Shown: positions 23,880 to 33,810 of the stretch, piece after piece
Layout: each line of letters opens with the position of its first letter
How positions within the stretch are numbered: position 1 is the stretch's first letter
Assembly: GCA_001931875.2 (NCBI GenBank)
Contig: MSJH02000598.1
Coordinates: 62,001 to 126,000 of the forward strand
DNA length: 64,000 nucleotides
Direction: 5' to 3'
Source: Byssochlamys sp. IMV 00236
Lineage: Eukaryota > Ascomycota > Eurotiomycetes > Eurotiales > Thermoascaceae
Position numbers and translations under genes: made by a program
Notes under the pieces: generated by a model
Seen by the model: the letters and a program-made list of their open reading frames with translations, nothing else
Databases searched by the model: none
What the model was told of the DNA's origin: nothing

Positions 23880-24160
23880 CGTTCCTGAATCACTGGCCTT
23901 GACTTCTGTACCTGGATTTACTCCTGTCTCTGACTTCGATCCATGAACCACGTCTGTCCCTGGACTACTTCTATACGTGCACTACCTCTGTTCCTGCTTA
24001 CTTCTGTCCCCGAACTATCTCTGTCTCTAGACTCGTCCTGTTCCCGCACTATTGCCCCTGACTTGTGTCTCTGACTCCTGTCCTTGAACTACTCCTCTTC
24101 TTGGACTGGTTCTGTCCCTGCACGTATCTTCTCCCTGAACTCGTACTGTCCTTGGCCACG
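23880..24160 (+). repeat. Degenerate C/T-rich tandem repeat
   Basis: About fifteen imperfect units of 15-24 bp share the pattern CTGTCCCTGNACTACT. The top strand is strongly pyrimidine-biased. The array ends about 140 bp before the ATG of the AlkB-like gene and may lie in its promoter or 5' leader. Confidence 0.6.
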
Positions 24161-24298
24161 CCTGTCTTTCCCCTGCTCCTGTTCTTCTTCCCTTAATCTC
24201 CTCCTGTCCTGTGCTCAACCTTCCTAGAGTTCTCACAATCCTTACGATTGCATCTGACCAGACCCTTCCTCGGCGGATTATAGACGCCTCCCGATAAG

Positions 24299-26785
24299 AT
24301 GGCTAGGAAGACTAGCCAAGTGGAGGCCGCCGGCCCTGTTCTCGCCGGCCGTATAACCCGGGCGAGACCTGCCCGCAAAGGGGGTAAGTGATCGTCCTCA
24401 CTATATTTCAATCTCATCCATCAGATATGTAGTTAGCTTTGAATATTTGCTAATATTTACAGTCTCCGCCGCAGCGGCTGCGGCAATCGCCAAGGGAGGG
24501 GAAGACCCCGCGCCCGTCCACGGGCAGCCCCCAGCGTGGGCAGAGGTTAGTGCCTAGTCCGTCTTCGTGATAGCGTTCACTAACAAGACATTTCTCCAGA
24601 GTCGACCAGACCTCTGCGATGCCCTGCCCTGGTTCCGTTCGTTACAGGGGGGTATATACTACAGGGACGAGCTGTGCTGGGGTTGTCTGGTGGACGCGGA
24701 CAGCGGGGTCCGCTCGTATATAGATGAGGAGATCCTCATCACCAGGATGTATGTCTCCTTGCAAAATCAGTTTTGCTACAGTTGCTAACTTGCTTCACAG
24801 TGGTGGTGGGTGCGAGAGGGACGCGGAGGGGAACCTGGTCCCTATAAAAGACCAGGACGGGCAGGGGCCTGCATTCCGGGCTCTGGAGAACAGCCGGAGG
24901 ATCGGCCTGCCGGTCGGGATTGTAATCGGTATATATAGCTTCGACAGTCATCATGACCCCTGACATCTGCTGACGTCCTTCAGGTGACCGAAACACGGTC
25001 CTTGGGAGGAAACTCCCACACCGTTACAACGTGATGGCCTTCTTCCGAATCACGAACATATGGTATGAGAAGGTCGGCGGCAAAAAAGGGGCCAAGATCC
25101 GTTTCGAGAAAGTCGATCTGGCGGAGAAGAGCTGGTGGGCAGCCCCGGGCACCCCCGCTCCCGCGTGGCCGCGCGATTTCAGCACGCGGCCTGAAAGCAT
25201 CCAGTGCGCGGAGTGCTCGCACCACAGCCTCCGTATATTCAACGAAGGCTGGATGTGCCTTTACTCGACCTGCGCACGGTTCTGGACGCTCAACGGTTCT
25301 CCCGCCCCTGCCAACCTTACCTACCATCCCGACTTCCTTAATTCACGCACCCCTCCTGATCCGACGGCCCAACCAGAACATAGCCTTGTTCCGGATCTCC
25401 TGTCCACGATTCCTGAAGACGATGCAGACGCCACCTATTCTCGCATGGCCTGGAAAGGCATCGTGTGTCCGCAATGCAAAAAGTGCATCTCCAGGAAGTT
25501 CTGGAAGGGGTGGAAGTGCTCTGACGCTATCGACCAGCGCCACGCAGCTCCTTCAGGAGTCTGCACCTTTGAGAAAACAATGAGGATGGCACCGATCTCA
25601 TTAAGATCCGTCTCTGATGACTTCGAACTCGGTCCTGTTCAACGCGCCATCCTTGCCGACTCCAGGTATGCACTGGTAAATGTCGATAAAGCTTCATTGG
25701 CTCCGTACTACACTCGAGTCACGTATACGCTGAATGGGGTTGGTACTATCACCCATTTCGTTGCAAACAAGGCGGCCACAGCGCGTCCAAATGGGCCGAA
25801 CGACCTATTCCGGCAGCTACAGGTGGCGGATGTCGGCTTGCGGCGATATCCCCTGCAGCAGAGTGTTGGTAAGTGCAATTCTTACTGTTTTACTTTTGTG
25901 TTCACTGACATTGATATGCGAGAAGTTGCAGGTACACTGACCTCTCACTTCGCGGTGAACTACGTACGTCTTTACCTGGAATCTCTTTGGCCGCTTGCTG
26001 ACCCAGAGACTACTCCAGGGCATGCCGTACAAATACGTGGTTTCGGTTGACTCCAAGGGATTCGATGAAGCGCCTCCTGAGATCATGAACGCTCTAGGAC
26101 GCTTAACCTGGGCGACTGAGCAAGCTGTTTCTGCTGCTGGAGGCTCTGTGCTGCACCCGAACGAGCTTCTCATGCTAGGATACTTCGAAGACATGGCCAT
26201 CGGAGTAGGTACGCTCTAGACACATCTAGGCTATGACTAACCTTGTCCCAGTTTCATGATGATGGAGAGTCATCACTTGGGCCGACAATTGCTACACTCT
26301 CTCTCGGCGCGAAAGCGACAATGAGTATCCGGATGAAGTATAAATACTACTACGGTTGCAGCAAACTCAAGAACCTGATTGCCGAGGACCCTGTACTGGA
26401 TCACTGCTGTCAGCACGACAAGAGAGCAATCCTTAAGGACCAGCGCATGAGAGGAGAGATCACAGAGGAGGCGTACGCACAACAGCGAAGAGCTCTGATC
26501 GACAAACGACGAGAACCTCCAACCTTTATCAAGATGAGCATCCATCATGGTGACTTTGTTGTGATGCACGGTGAGAACTTGCAGAAGTACTACGAGGTAA
26601 GACACTAAATATATTTGGCAATGAAGAGCACACTAACCCGTCACTAGCATGCCGTTCAGCCGGACAAAGAGAAGAAGCTTCGATTCGCTTTGACAGCACG
26701 ATATGTCAAACCAGACCATATCAGTGGCCAGGAGAGACAGAAGGGAGTCTTCGATGCTGCAAGTGTCGAATACCGCGGCGACTAA
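24299..26785 (+). CDS. AlkB-family 2OG-Fe(II) dioxygenase with SRA-like and Cys-rich regions
   Basis: Nine exons (24299-24383, 24463-24545, 24600-24748, 24801-24928, 24984-25868, 25932-25963, 26019-26204, 26252-26596, 26648-26785) join in frame to 676 residues. The C-terminal AlkB domain (about 395-655) keeps every key residue: the iron triad His518/Asp520 in FHDDGE and His632 in YYEHAV, the GPTIATLSLG strand, HGDFVVMHGEN, and 2-oxoglutarate arginines 643 and 649 in LRFALTARYV. Two Cys clusters (about 222-245 and 309-340, CxxC type) suggest zinc binding. The region 57-185 resembles an SRA/YDG fold: GGG, KDQD, a FRALENS segment, LPVGIVIGD and RYNVMAFFRITNIWYEK (inference). The N-terminus is Arg/Ala-rich. 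Likely a nuclear nucleic-acid demethylase; the substrate is unknown. Confidence 0.85.
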
Positions 26786-27943
26786 TTGTACTGTCGTCCA
26801 TGGTTACTTGGGTTGCCCTTGTCTATGCCTTTTCCTTTGCTTGTTTGGCATCTCGGCTATTGTTAGCATTTCTGCTTGTATTTTCTTTCTTTTCTCATGC
26901 CTATATATTGATTATGGGCATTTAATGATTGTGTTTTGCGATATGCGGCAGATCACGCCACAAAGTCATGATTGATGAGCGAGGGCGTCGTGGAGTTTCA
27001 GGTCTCTTAACAGACTACAGGTTGCAATTACGCAGCAGCTATAATGAAAACATGTATAAGTTTCCATCACCTACATGCATCACACAGTATAACTCGAATG
27101 AGAGCTACTTGAGCTTTAATGCTTTTCTCTACCTGGACGTGTGCTCTGGCAGATTGTCTAAGAACAAAGACAACGTGCATGGTAATTGGCGCTATTATCC
27201 ATTTGCATCAGGTTCTTTAGTTGCATTGATCACTCTAATTATGATAGATCCCAAAGGATCTAGATTATCTGTACGCCTAGAAGATAAATGTGGGTTAATC
27301 TCCCACTAGATCTAGAACCAAGCGCGCAGTATAGCTGATACCGCTAGAAGGTTCAAGATATACTGTTCCTTTTGTGTCATGGGATTTACGCAAATTGGCA
27401 TTCCAGGGCTGAGAGTCCGATTGAATTGGTCTTAATAAAATGAGTACATACCTGTGTTATAGAGATGGTCCACACAGGCTCCCAAAGGGGTCCATACTAT
27501 TGAAATGGGTTCGCGTTTCACACACAGATACTAAATCTTATTCCGTAAAAGAGGGAGAAAAAGAAAAGAAACATAATTTGAAGAAACTCGATTCGGGGGT
27601 TTTTGGTGGAGTTCTGCTGCATCTTGACTCAAGTATTTCGTTGTTACTTCGCCACACTCCGCCAATAGGGATAGATGGCCGGCTTTAGCCTGTTAGAGAC
27701 ATTAAGTATTTACAAAGAAAGGCACATAAAATGCATGTCTTGAATAACAGACAACAAGAAAATCTGATATTTGATGGCTTCGCCTGATGTAAAAAAAAGA
27801 ATTTAGCTATAAAGGCCCCTCTCGTGACATTTTAAACCTCCACCAACCTCCACTCTTCACATTCCAGGCTGACCTCACGACGGTGGATTTTACCCAAGAT
27901 AATCTCTACTATTCCGGGCTCATAATTCTACTAAGTTCTAACC
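26786..27943. other. Intergenic region between AlkB-like and HNH genes
   Basis: About 1.2 kb, AT-rich, without a supported gene. It should contain the 3' UTR of the AlkB-like gene and the promoter of the HNH gene. Confidence 0.5.
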
Positions 27944-29327
27944 ATGACCCCAAAGAAACGCAAGGCCTCAGGGCGCAGCTATAATCCGAGATCCCAGAAA
28001 AGCGGTTCAAGGAGAGCGCAGTCTACCCGTCAATCTGTTCCCGAGTCTTCCGTCCAAGCTGCCGCAACATCAGCATCTGTACCAGCGGAGACTGAGCCCG
28101 ACCCAATCCAACAAGCCATCGAGGCTCTTGGTACGACTGCGGATAATGCCGATACTGATGTTGATGCCGCTCGAGAGCGTCTCAAAGGATATACAGAAGG
28201 AAAGAAAGGAGACATCACGGATAAAGTCCTATACCAGATGTTGGACATGCTACCCGATGTCGAAGGGAAGACTGCTCTAGCCCAGGATATAAACTCGAGA
28301 CAGAGCGATGAGGACTTGCGGCTGTTGGTTAGCGACCTTAAGTGGTTTTTGTTTACGCCTCGTAAGTTATGCAACATACGTCTGTCTACCTGTTTCGATG
28401 GATGTACAACTAATTCTCACTTTGAACTTAAGTCAAAGCACAAGGGGGAAGAACACCCACTCCATCACCAACTCCATCATCATCATCTTCTTCTAGTCAG
28501 CCACTGAGCGAGAAGAAAAAAGCGAGAAGTTCAACTGTTCAGTCAGCCCTCAAACGGACCTGTCTTGCGAGGGACAGATATCGATGCGTGATCACCGGAG
28601 AAGTCGACCCTTCTGGTATCCCTGAACTGCCTGAGGAAGAAAAGTCTAAGATTGTTTGGGGTCCTACCCAATGCGCCCACATAATACCATATTCGATAGC
28701 TCCACAGGGTAAAGAGGGAATAATTGAAACGTGGCAGGTAATGATAATATATATAGATTCTTGAAGGGCGATCGGGCTAACGTATATCACCGTATTAGCT
28801 TCAAAGAGTCTCAAAAATCTGGGCGTTCATCTTCCGCTACTTTCCCTCCGTCAGAAGTGTCCTGGATCCTCGCAGATCCGGACAGGTCAACATGCCACGC
28901 AATGCAATGACAATATCCAGCGGCTTGCACCCAGTTTTTGGTGGTTTTGACCTTGCTCTGGAGCACATCGAGGTATGTAATATTTGATCCGTTTCAATAA
29001 CTAGCAAGGGAACCTGTTAACATGACATAATGAATACAGTCTACCAGGTACAGGATAAAAACGTTCTGGACTCTTGTATCCACTTGGGATCAGCATCTGC
29101 CAGAGAGCAGAATTATCGACTTGCAGCCTGCAAACAAAACTGAGGCCCCGAGTCAGATTCTTTTGACAGTCCATTGCGCCATAGCCAACGTCCTTCACGC
29201 TTCTGGAATGGAAGAAGAGATCGACGCAGATCTTGAACGCGATGAAGATGAACTAGAGACACTCGCTGAGGACGGGTCAACGAATCTTGAGGAGGTCATT
29301 GGAAGGTGGTTGTTAAAGGCTCATTAG
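27944..29327 (+). CDS. Fungal HNH nuclease-domain protein with basic NLS-like N-terminus
   Basis: Exons 27944-28361, 28433-28737, 28799-28972 and 29040-29327 join to 394 residues. The N-terminus begins MTPKKRKASGR, containing a PKKRK nuclear-localisation-like motif, in an Arg/Ser-rich stretch. Residues about 60-139 form a charged, probably helical region; a Ser/Pro/Thr linker follows. The HNH_2-type core spans about 185-290: RYRCVITG (Cys191), TQCAHIIPYS (Cys220, His222), then NAMTISSGLHPVFGGFDLAL (Asn276, His285). This order is typical of the large fungal HNH family. The C-terminus is acidic. Fungal members are uncharacterised; DNA cleavage is inferred from the fold. It lies same-strand between the AlkB-like and H3-tail-mimic genes. 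Confidence 0.85.
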
Positions 29328-30107
29328 AATCAATCTTGCAACTTCGTTTGTCTTAGTAGAAATGTTTTGGTTTCTCTTTTGCTAGGATAGAGACCTGGCC
29401 GGCAAGCTATGCGGTTCCATTAGTGCAACTAGTGCAGATGTTTTCGAATTGACCTTGAGTTAATGACTGTTGTCAAGGGAGACGGAGTAAGAGAGTGCAT
29501 CCCGACGATCGCCCGCGAGGTGCAAGTATTGAGAGCATATTTACCCTTACCTCAAGCCCTCTATGTAATAGTTGAGATCTGAGATCTAGGCCAGCAATTC
29601 AGTGCCTCAGTGATTTTACCAAATTGCTTATGCTTGCTAGGGCAAGGCTAAGCCCGCCTTTTGTGCCTTTGGATCCATTTAAAGGCAAAAGCCAGACAGT
29701 ACTTTTAGTTTTATTCTTTACTTTCTCATTTCAGTTCAGGTGCGGTGGTCTGAATCTGTCTCAAGTTTACCTTCCATTTTTTGTTTTCCTTCTCACTCTA
29801 GGATTTGACTCCCAGATTATTAACACTGAAGTTCTGAAGATCTGTCTAGGCAGCAGCGGCCGCCAAGCAGGCAGTAAAAGCCTCAGGGCTTCTAGTTTTC
29901 CAAAAGAGGAGAGTATATGTTGATAGAGAAGAAATAAGAGTATACGACTCTCTATCTTGCTCTGAATCAGCACATGTGCTTCCTTTATTGTGACTGTTGA
30001 TTAAATATGTGTTTTTAAGTTTATTGCGGAAATTTACTAGCGTCAACACTAGGTATTGCGAGCGCAAGCCGGCTACTTTTCTTTTTATATCTACCTCCAA
30101 CTCCAGC
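29328..30107. other. Intergenic region upstream of the H3-tail-mimic gene
   Basis: About 0.8 kb. It contains the 3' UTR of the HNH gene and the promoter of the next gene. No other feature is supported. Confidence 0.5.
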
Positions 30108-31292
30108 ATGGGGCGCACAAAACAAACAGCACGCAAGAGTACCGGCGGCAGGGGTCCAAGGAAGGTCGAGGTCGAAGCTCACCAATTCAATGATCATGCC
30201 GGTCGACCTTACACCGTTGTCGGCGGCACGCATCCCCCTTCCTCGGCTATCTGTAAGCTAAGCATCCACCTATACTGCCTCAACGACCTGGTTCTTAGCC
30301 CCTGCGAGGTTGGAAAGAATTTATTACAGAGCGAGGCCATATGCGAGGCGGGAAATATGCGGAATTACTGGCCGCGCATAGACGTATATGCGCCTTTAGG
30401 CAGTATTGATGAGTGCATACAGCATCATCGGCGTGAGAAGATCTACCGACGACAGGCTGTCCATGACCTACATCGAGAGGTAGCATCAGCCGCAGAAGCA
30501 ACTGCCAGAGCAGCTGGCATGGATGAAGAGGATGTCGCGGAGGCTGCACAGGAGGCAGTCCTCAATCTAAGAGGGAAAGAGCCTCTACCACATATCGTTC
30601 CCTCTTGGTGCTGCGCACCTCGATTTTGGAGAGAGAATCTACATCCATATGATAGGAGGTACCGCAGCTTTATCATTGTTGTTCCCAAGGAATGTCGGTC
30701 ATGGGAAGATATTTTGCAGAACGGACTCTTCTTCGTGCGCTTTGATCAGGATGTGACTCCGGCCATGGAGACGTGTTTATACGAAGACCTTGACGAAGAA
30801 GATATGCTTGAGGATGGTGTGGAGTGGGTGTGGGTAGATAAGATCGATTACGGCCCTCCAGTCAGCATCAAACGTGTATCAGTGGACAAGGACACTGATG
30901 CAGAATTCACGCCCGTTGGGAGTAACTTGGAACATGAATCAACTCGAGGTCCAAAGTTTCAAGGGACCTTATTTAACAACTGGTACAACCTTCATACTTC
31001 CGCCTTGAATGATTGTACCTATCGCATAACTACCTGTGATGGTTGCTGGGATGACGTGCCGCACAAAAACTGCGAGATAGAGCTGTAAGTTCTTCTTTCC
31101 TTGTGTAATTATGCCGACGGAAACAATTTCTGATATTAAATGCCCACTTGATCTAGGGATGAGCACTATTTTGACGACGACGGACAGTGCATCGCCTGCA
31201 GGCGCTTCAGAGAACACAGGCGTCGCAGTAAAAGAATAGCGAAGAAGCGCAAAGCAGATGGCGAAATTACTACGGATAAAAACCGCGGGTAA
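30108..31292 (+). CDS. Protein with a histone H3 N-terminal tail mimic and Cys-rich basic C-terminus
   Basis: Exons 30108-31084 and 31157-31292 (intron of 72 nt) join to 370 residues. The ATG at 30108 gives M-G followed by RTKQTARKSTGG, identical to histone H3 residues 2-13; over H3 residues 1-18, 15 match (Ala1, Lys14 and Ala15 are changed to Gly, Arg and Gly). Resemblance stops after Arg17-Lys18. There is no histone fold. The rest is unknown: a helical Ala/Glu-rich part (about 135-165), an acidic segment (about 225-240), and a C-terminal CDGC, HKNC, CIAC set of possible zinc ligands followed by the basic RRRSKRIAKKRK. Nuclear location and capture of H3K4/K9 readers or writers are inferences. 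I recognise no family. Confidence 0.82.
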
Positions 31293-31651
31293 TTAGAATT
31301 CCATAGAGAATCACAGCGTAACGAACCACTCGAGAAAAGATTTTGAGATTCCCATTCGAATGATATACCTGAAATCAGCAGAGTCTGGTATTTACAGATA
31401 CAATTTCCCATGCAAACCAACTGTACAACCTCCCGCGGGGGCAGGGGAGACTGGTTCCCCGGATCTAAGCAGAAGTCCTGAGTAATTACTACTTAACTAA
31501 GAGTCGGATCTATACCCAACTATGGAGAGACGAAGCCCATCGTTAAAGAACATCTAAGCAACTGGGCTTTCAAAATATAATGTCCCAAAACAGCCTAGTA
31601 ATAAGTTTATCGCCGACGGAATAGTCTCCCCGATATCGCGATGGTCTTCTA
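31293..31651. other. Convergent 3' region
   Basis: About 360 bp between the H3-tail-mimic gene and the possible terminal exon of the PNP-type gene. Nothing is supported in it. Confidence 0.45.
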
Positions 31652-31895
31652 TCATTTTCCCATTCGCTCAAACCGTGCTGGTCTCTCCTTCGGTTCTTGC
31701 CACCCCAAGGAAAGTGAAGAGCCTTCTGTACTTGTCCTTGTTCTCTGTACATACATGTTGGGTCGTTGAACCTCAGGGCGATCTTGTCGAATTTGTGTGT
31801 TCAAGGGTTGGCGGGCTGATGGCTTTCTGCCAGTCGACCGCAAAGGAGAACTCCTTGTTGGTCTGCCTGAATCTTCAACAGTGGTATGCTCACTT
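31652..31895 (-). other. Possible alternative terminal exon of the PNP-type gene
   Basis: A GTAAAG at 32062 would splice to the acceptor ATATTAG before 31895, over a 167-nt intron with a good branch site (GCTAAC) about 20 nt upstream of the AG. The join is in frame and replaces the last residue of the 583-aa form by an 81-residue Arg/Pro/Ser-rich tail ending at 31652, making 663 residues. Coding-like composition and frame continuity support it. The weak donor argues against it. Confidence 0.4.
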
Positions 31896-32058
31896 CTAAT
31901 ATTTATCACTGTGGTTAGCTATGATTGGAAGGATATAACGGAAGTTGTTGGACTCTGTCCATTCTCAGCATTGCTGTTCATGGCTCCATAACGTTTGGAT
32001 CGTTGTGAGGCACGATCATTCGAAAATTGGGAATATAAAGAGACCGACGAGGAAATCT

Positions 32059-33810
32059 TTACGGCTGCTTAGTTGGGACTGTATCGAGAAGGTTGAGGCG
32101 AACACTGGTTTTCATTTCTCGGAATGGTACCGCCTGTCTGGATTTCGAATCTTCTCCTTCACTACGCTCAGATTGTCTGAGTGTGATAGATGTTGATGCT
32201 GACTTTAGGAGACTCCGAAAATGAAAGATGTCCTTCGAGGAAACGGGCCTTTTAGGTAAGACCTGATGTAGATGGCCGGTTGCTCTGTCTTCATCATTCT
32301 CACTAGGCTGCGTCGATGCGCCTCTAGGAGACCTTGAGCCGGTGTCTCTAGGAAAGGTGCCTTGAAGTACGGAGTTTATCCTTTGCGTTATCTTTCCAGC
32401 GCCGCGAACCTTTCGTTTCCCTATCTCATCACCAGTTATTTCTAACATAGATGATGTTCTTTCAATTCCCCGAGACCACTGAGCAAACCGTATTTGTAAT
32501 GTTTTCAGTCTCGAAGGTTGGTTGTCCGCATTCTCCTTTCGAGTCTTCCACTCTTGTCTGAGCTCGTCCGTGCTAGAAGCTATCCGCTGATCGATGATCT
32601 GGTCTAACCCGTGAAGACATCCGCTGAACTCTTTATGTTGTTCCTGCATTTCCCGTAGTTGATTTGAGTGGTCTTCAAGTGTCTTCCATAGCTCTTTTTG
32701 CTCTTTTTCAATCAAGTTAATATCATCTCGAAGGAATTCGACCGCTTCCTCCCAGATCCTGAGCTTGTCCTTTTGACCACCCTGTCCCTCTAGTTCTGTT
32801 ACTCTCTTGGCAACGTTATTGATCGTTTCCTGAATCTGCTGAGCAATGCCCCAGGGACCTTCCATCTTCAGGGAAGGCATGATTTCTAACAAAGCTTTAG
32901 CGTAGACGGCAGCAACAGCAGCCGCATATCCGCGCCATCGGTCGTTCTTGTGTGAATCCGAATAATTGCATATTCCACGAATAGTTATGCAACGCAAGTT
33001 GTCTACCAGAGCAGCGCTTTCCATTTCGAAGCAGACGATGTCGTGAGCGTGGGCAAGCTGGTCTCGTGTACTGGCGTCTTTCATGACTTGATCGGCGGAA
33101 CCAATTTTGCCGACGTGAACTTGAACCAGCTCGTTCTCTGGACGTGGCTCTCTATCGACCGCATGGGATTGACATTTAGAATGAATGTTCAAGCAGTCAC
33201 ACTCTTCACCTGCATGAATGTAATCGGATCTGTAAAGACGATCCGATTCTGGGTCAGGGCGTTGAAACTTGGCCTTTCCTAAAGTTCTCTTGATCATTTC
33301 CTCCGCAGCTTTTTGGAGGTTTAGCTTATCTTCGAAAATAAGCGCATCGATAATTTGCGTATGACCGAGAAGGTTACTATCCATGTAACGGACAGGGTAA
33401 AGGTTCTCGAGTCCGTAGTGTGTTCGCTTCCCGGAAGTATACTGAAGCACAGCAGTTCCGACAACAATGTCACCGAGCCGTATATCCCTGCCGTCCATGT
33501 TCAATTTCGGTACTCCGCCGCCAACTCCGACTAGCAGACCAACTTGAATTGATGGAAATGTAGCTAGCATCCCCGATGCCACTTTAAAAGTGGATGCTTG
33601 ACCATAACGACCTCTTGGTAGGGAGGCGATCACAACCTGATGTCGCCCAATCCGCCCGCATGTGTAGACGTTCGTATCCAGATGTGATTTTGCAATGTCA
33701 ATTTCATAAATCTCATCTAGCATCTGTCGGGCTGCGATAAACTCGTCCGTCAGAGCGCAAATCCAGCCGACAGTAAATTCGGTGGCTCTGGTCGATGACG
33801 TCTCAGACAT
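32059..33810 (-). CDS. PNP_UDP-type (nucleoside phosphorylase-like) protein with coiled-coil tail
   Basis: The frame from the ATG at 33810 gives 583 residues. The upstream extension of this frame opens with TTG and is not used. Residues about 10-330 form the nucleoside-phosphorylase-like domain that is the N-terminal sensor of many fungal NLR-type proteins. Motifs are WICALTDEF, LVGVGGGVPKLNMDGRDIRLGD, CFEMESAALVDN (the nucleosidase Glu-Met-Glu) and RGICNYSDSHKNDRWRGYAAA. A coiled coil follows (about 345-470), then a basic Ser-rich tail. There is no NACHT or NB-ARC domain and no repeat sensor, so this is a short-form receptor or a stand-alone protein. Fungal NLR-like genes act in non-self recognition; that role here is inference. 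An 81-residue alternative C-terminus is described separately. Confidence 0.82.
   Translation of the reverse strand: MSETSSTRATEFTVGWICALTDEFIAARQMLDEIYEIDIAKSHLDTNVYTCGRIGRHQVVIASLPRGRYGQASTFKVASGMLATFPSIQVGLLVGVGGGVPKLNMDGRDIRLGDIVVGTAVLQYTSGKRTHYGLENLYPVRYMDSNLLGHTQIIDALIFEDKLNLQKAAEEMIKRTLGKAKFQRPDPESDRLYRSDYIHAGEECDCLNIHSKCQSHAVDREPRPENELVQVHVGKIGSADQVMKDASTRDQLAHAHDIVCFEMESAALVDNLRCITIRGICNYSDSHKNDRWRGYAAAVAAVYAKALLEIMPSLKMEGPWGIAQQIQETINNVAKRVTELEGQGGQKDKLRIWEEAVEFLRDDINLIEKEQKELWKTLEDHSNQLREMQEQHKEFSGCLHGLDQIIDQRIASSTDELRQEWKTRKENADNQPSRLKTLQIRFAQWSRGIERTSSMLEITGDEIGKRKVRGAGKITQRINSVLQGTFPRDTGSRSPRGASTQPSENDEDRATGHLHQVLPKRPVSSKDIFHFRSLLKSASTSITLRQSERSEGEDSKSRQAVPFREMKTSVRLNLLDTVPTKQP

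Larger units (their letters stand above)
19239..24298. other. 5-kb gene-poor repeat-like region at the start of the accessory block
   Basis: No intact gene is supported. The left end is the promoter of the acyl-CoA ligase. From about 20000 to 20900 the DNA is AT-rich with broken coding-like frames on the minus strand. Between 22440 and 23190 there are pyrimidine- and T-rich tracts and several intron-like GT..AG segments. A 60-bp fragment at 22548-22607 matches an exon of the AlkB-like gene downstream. From 23880 to 24160 there is a degenerate C/T-rich tandem repeat. The whole stretch looks like degraded or rearranged sequence. Confidence 0.6.

Noticed and set aside
24299..31292. The window as a CRISPR or bacterial-type defence locus
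   Set aside because: There are no direct-repeat/spacer arrays and all genes have spliceosomal introns, so this is eukaryotic nuclear DNA.
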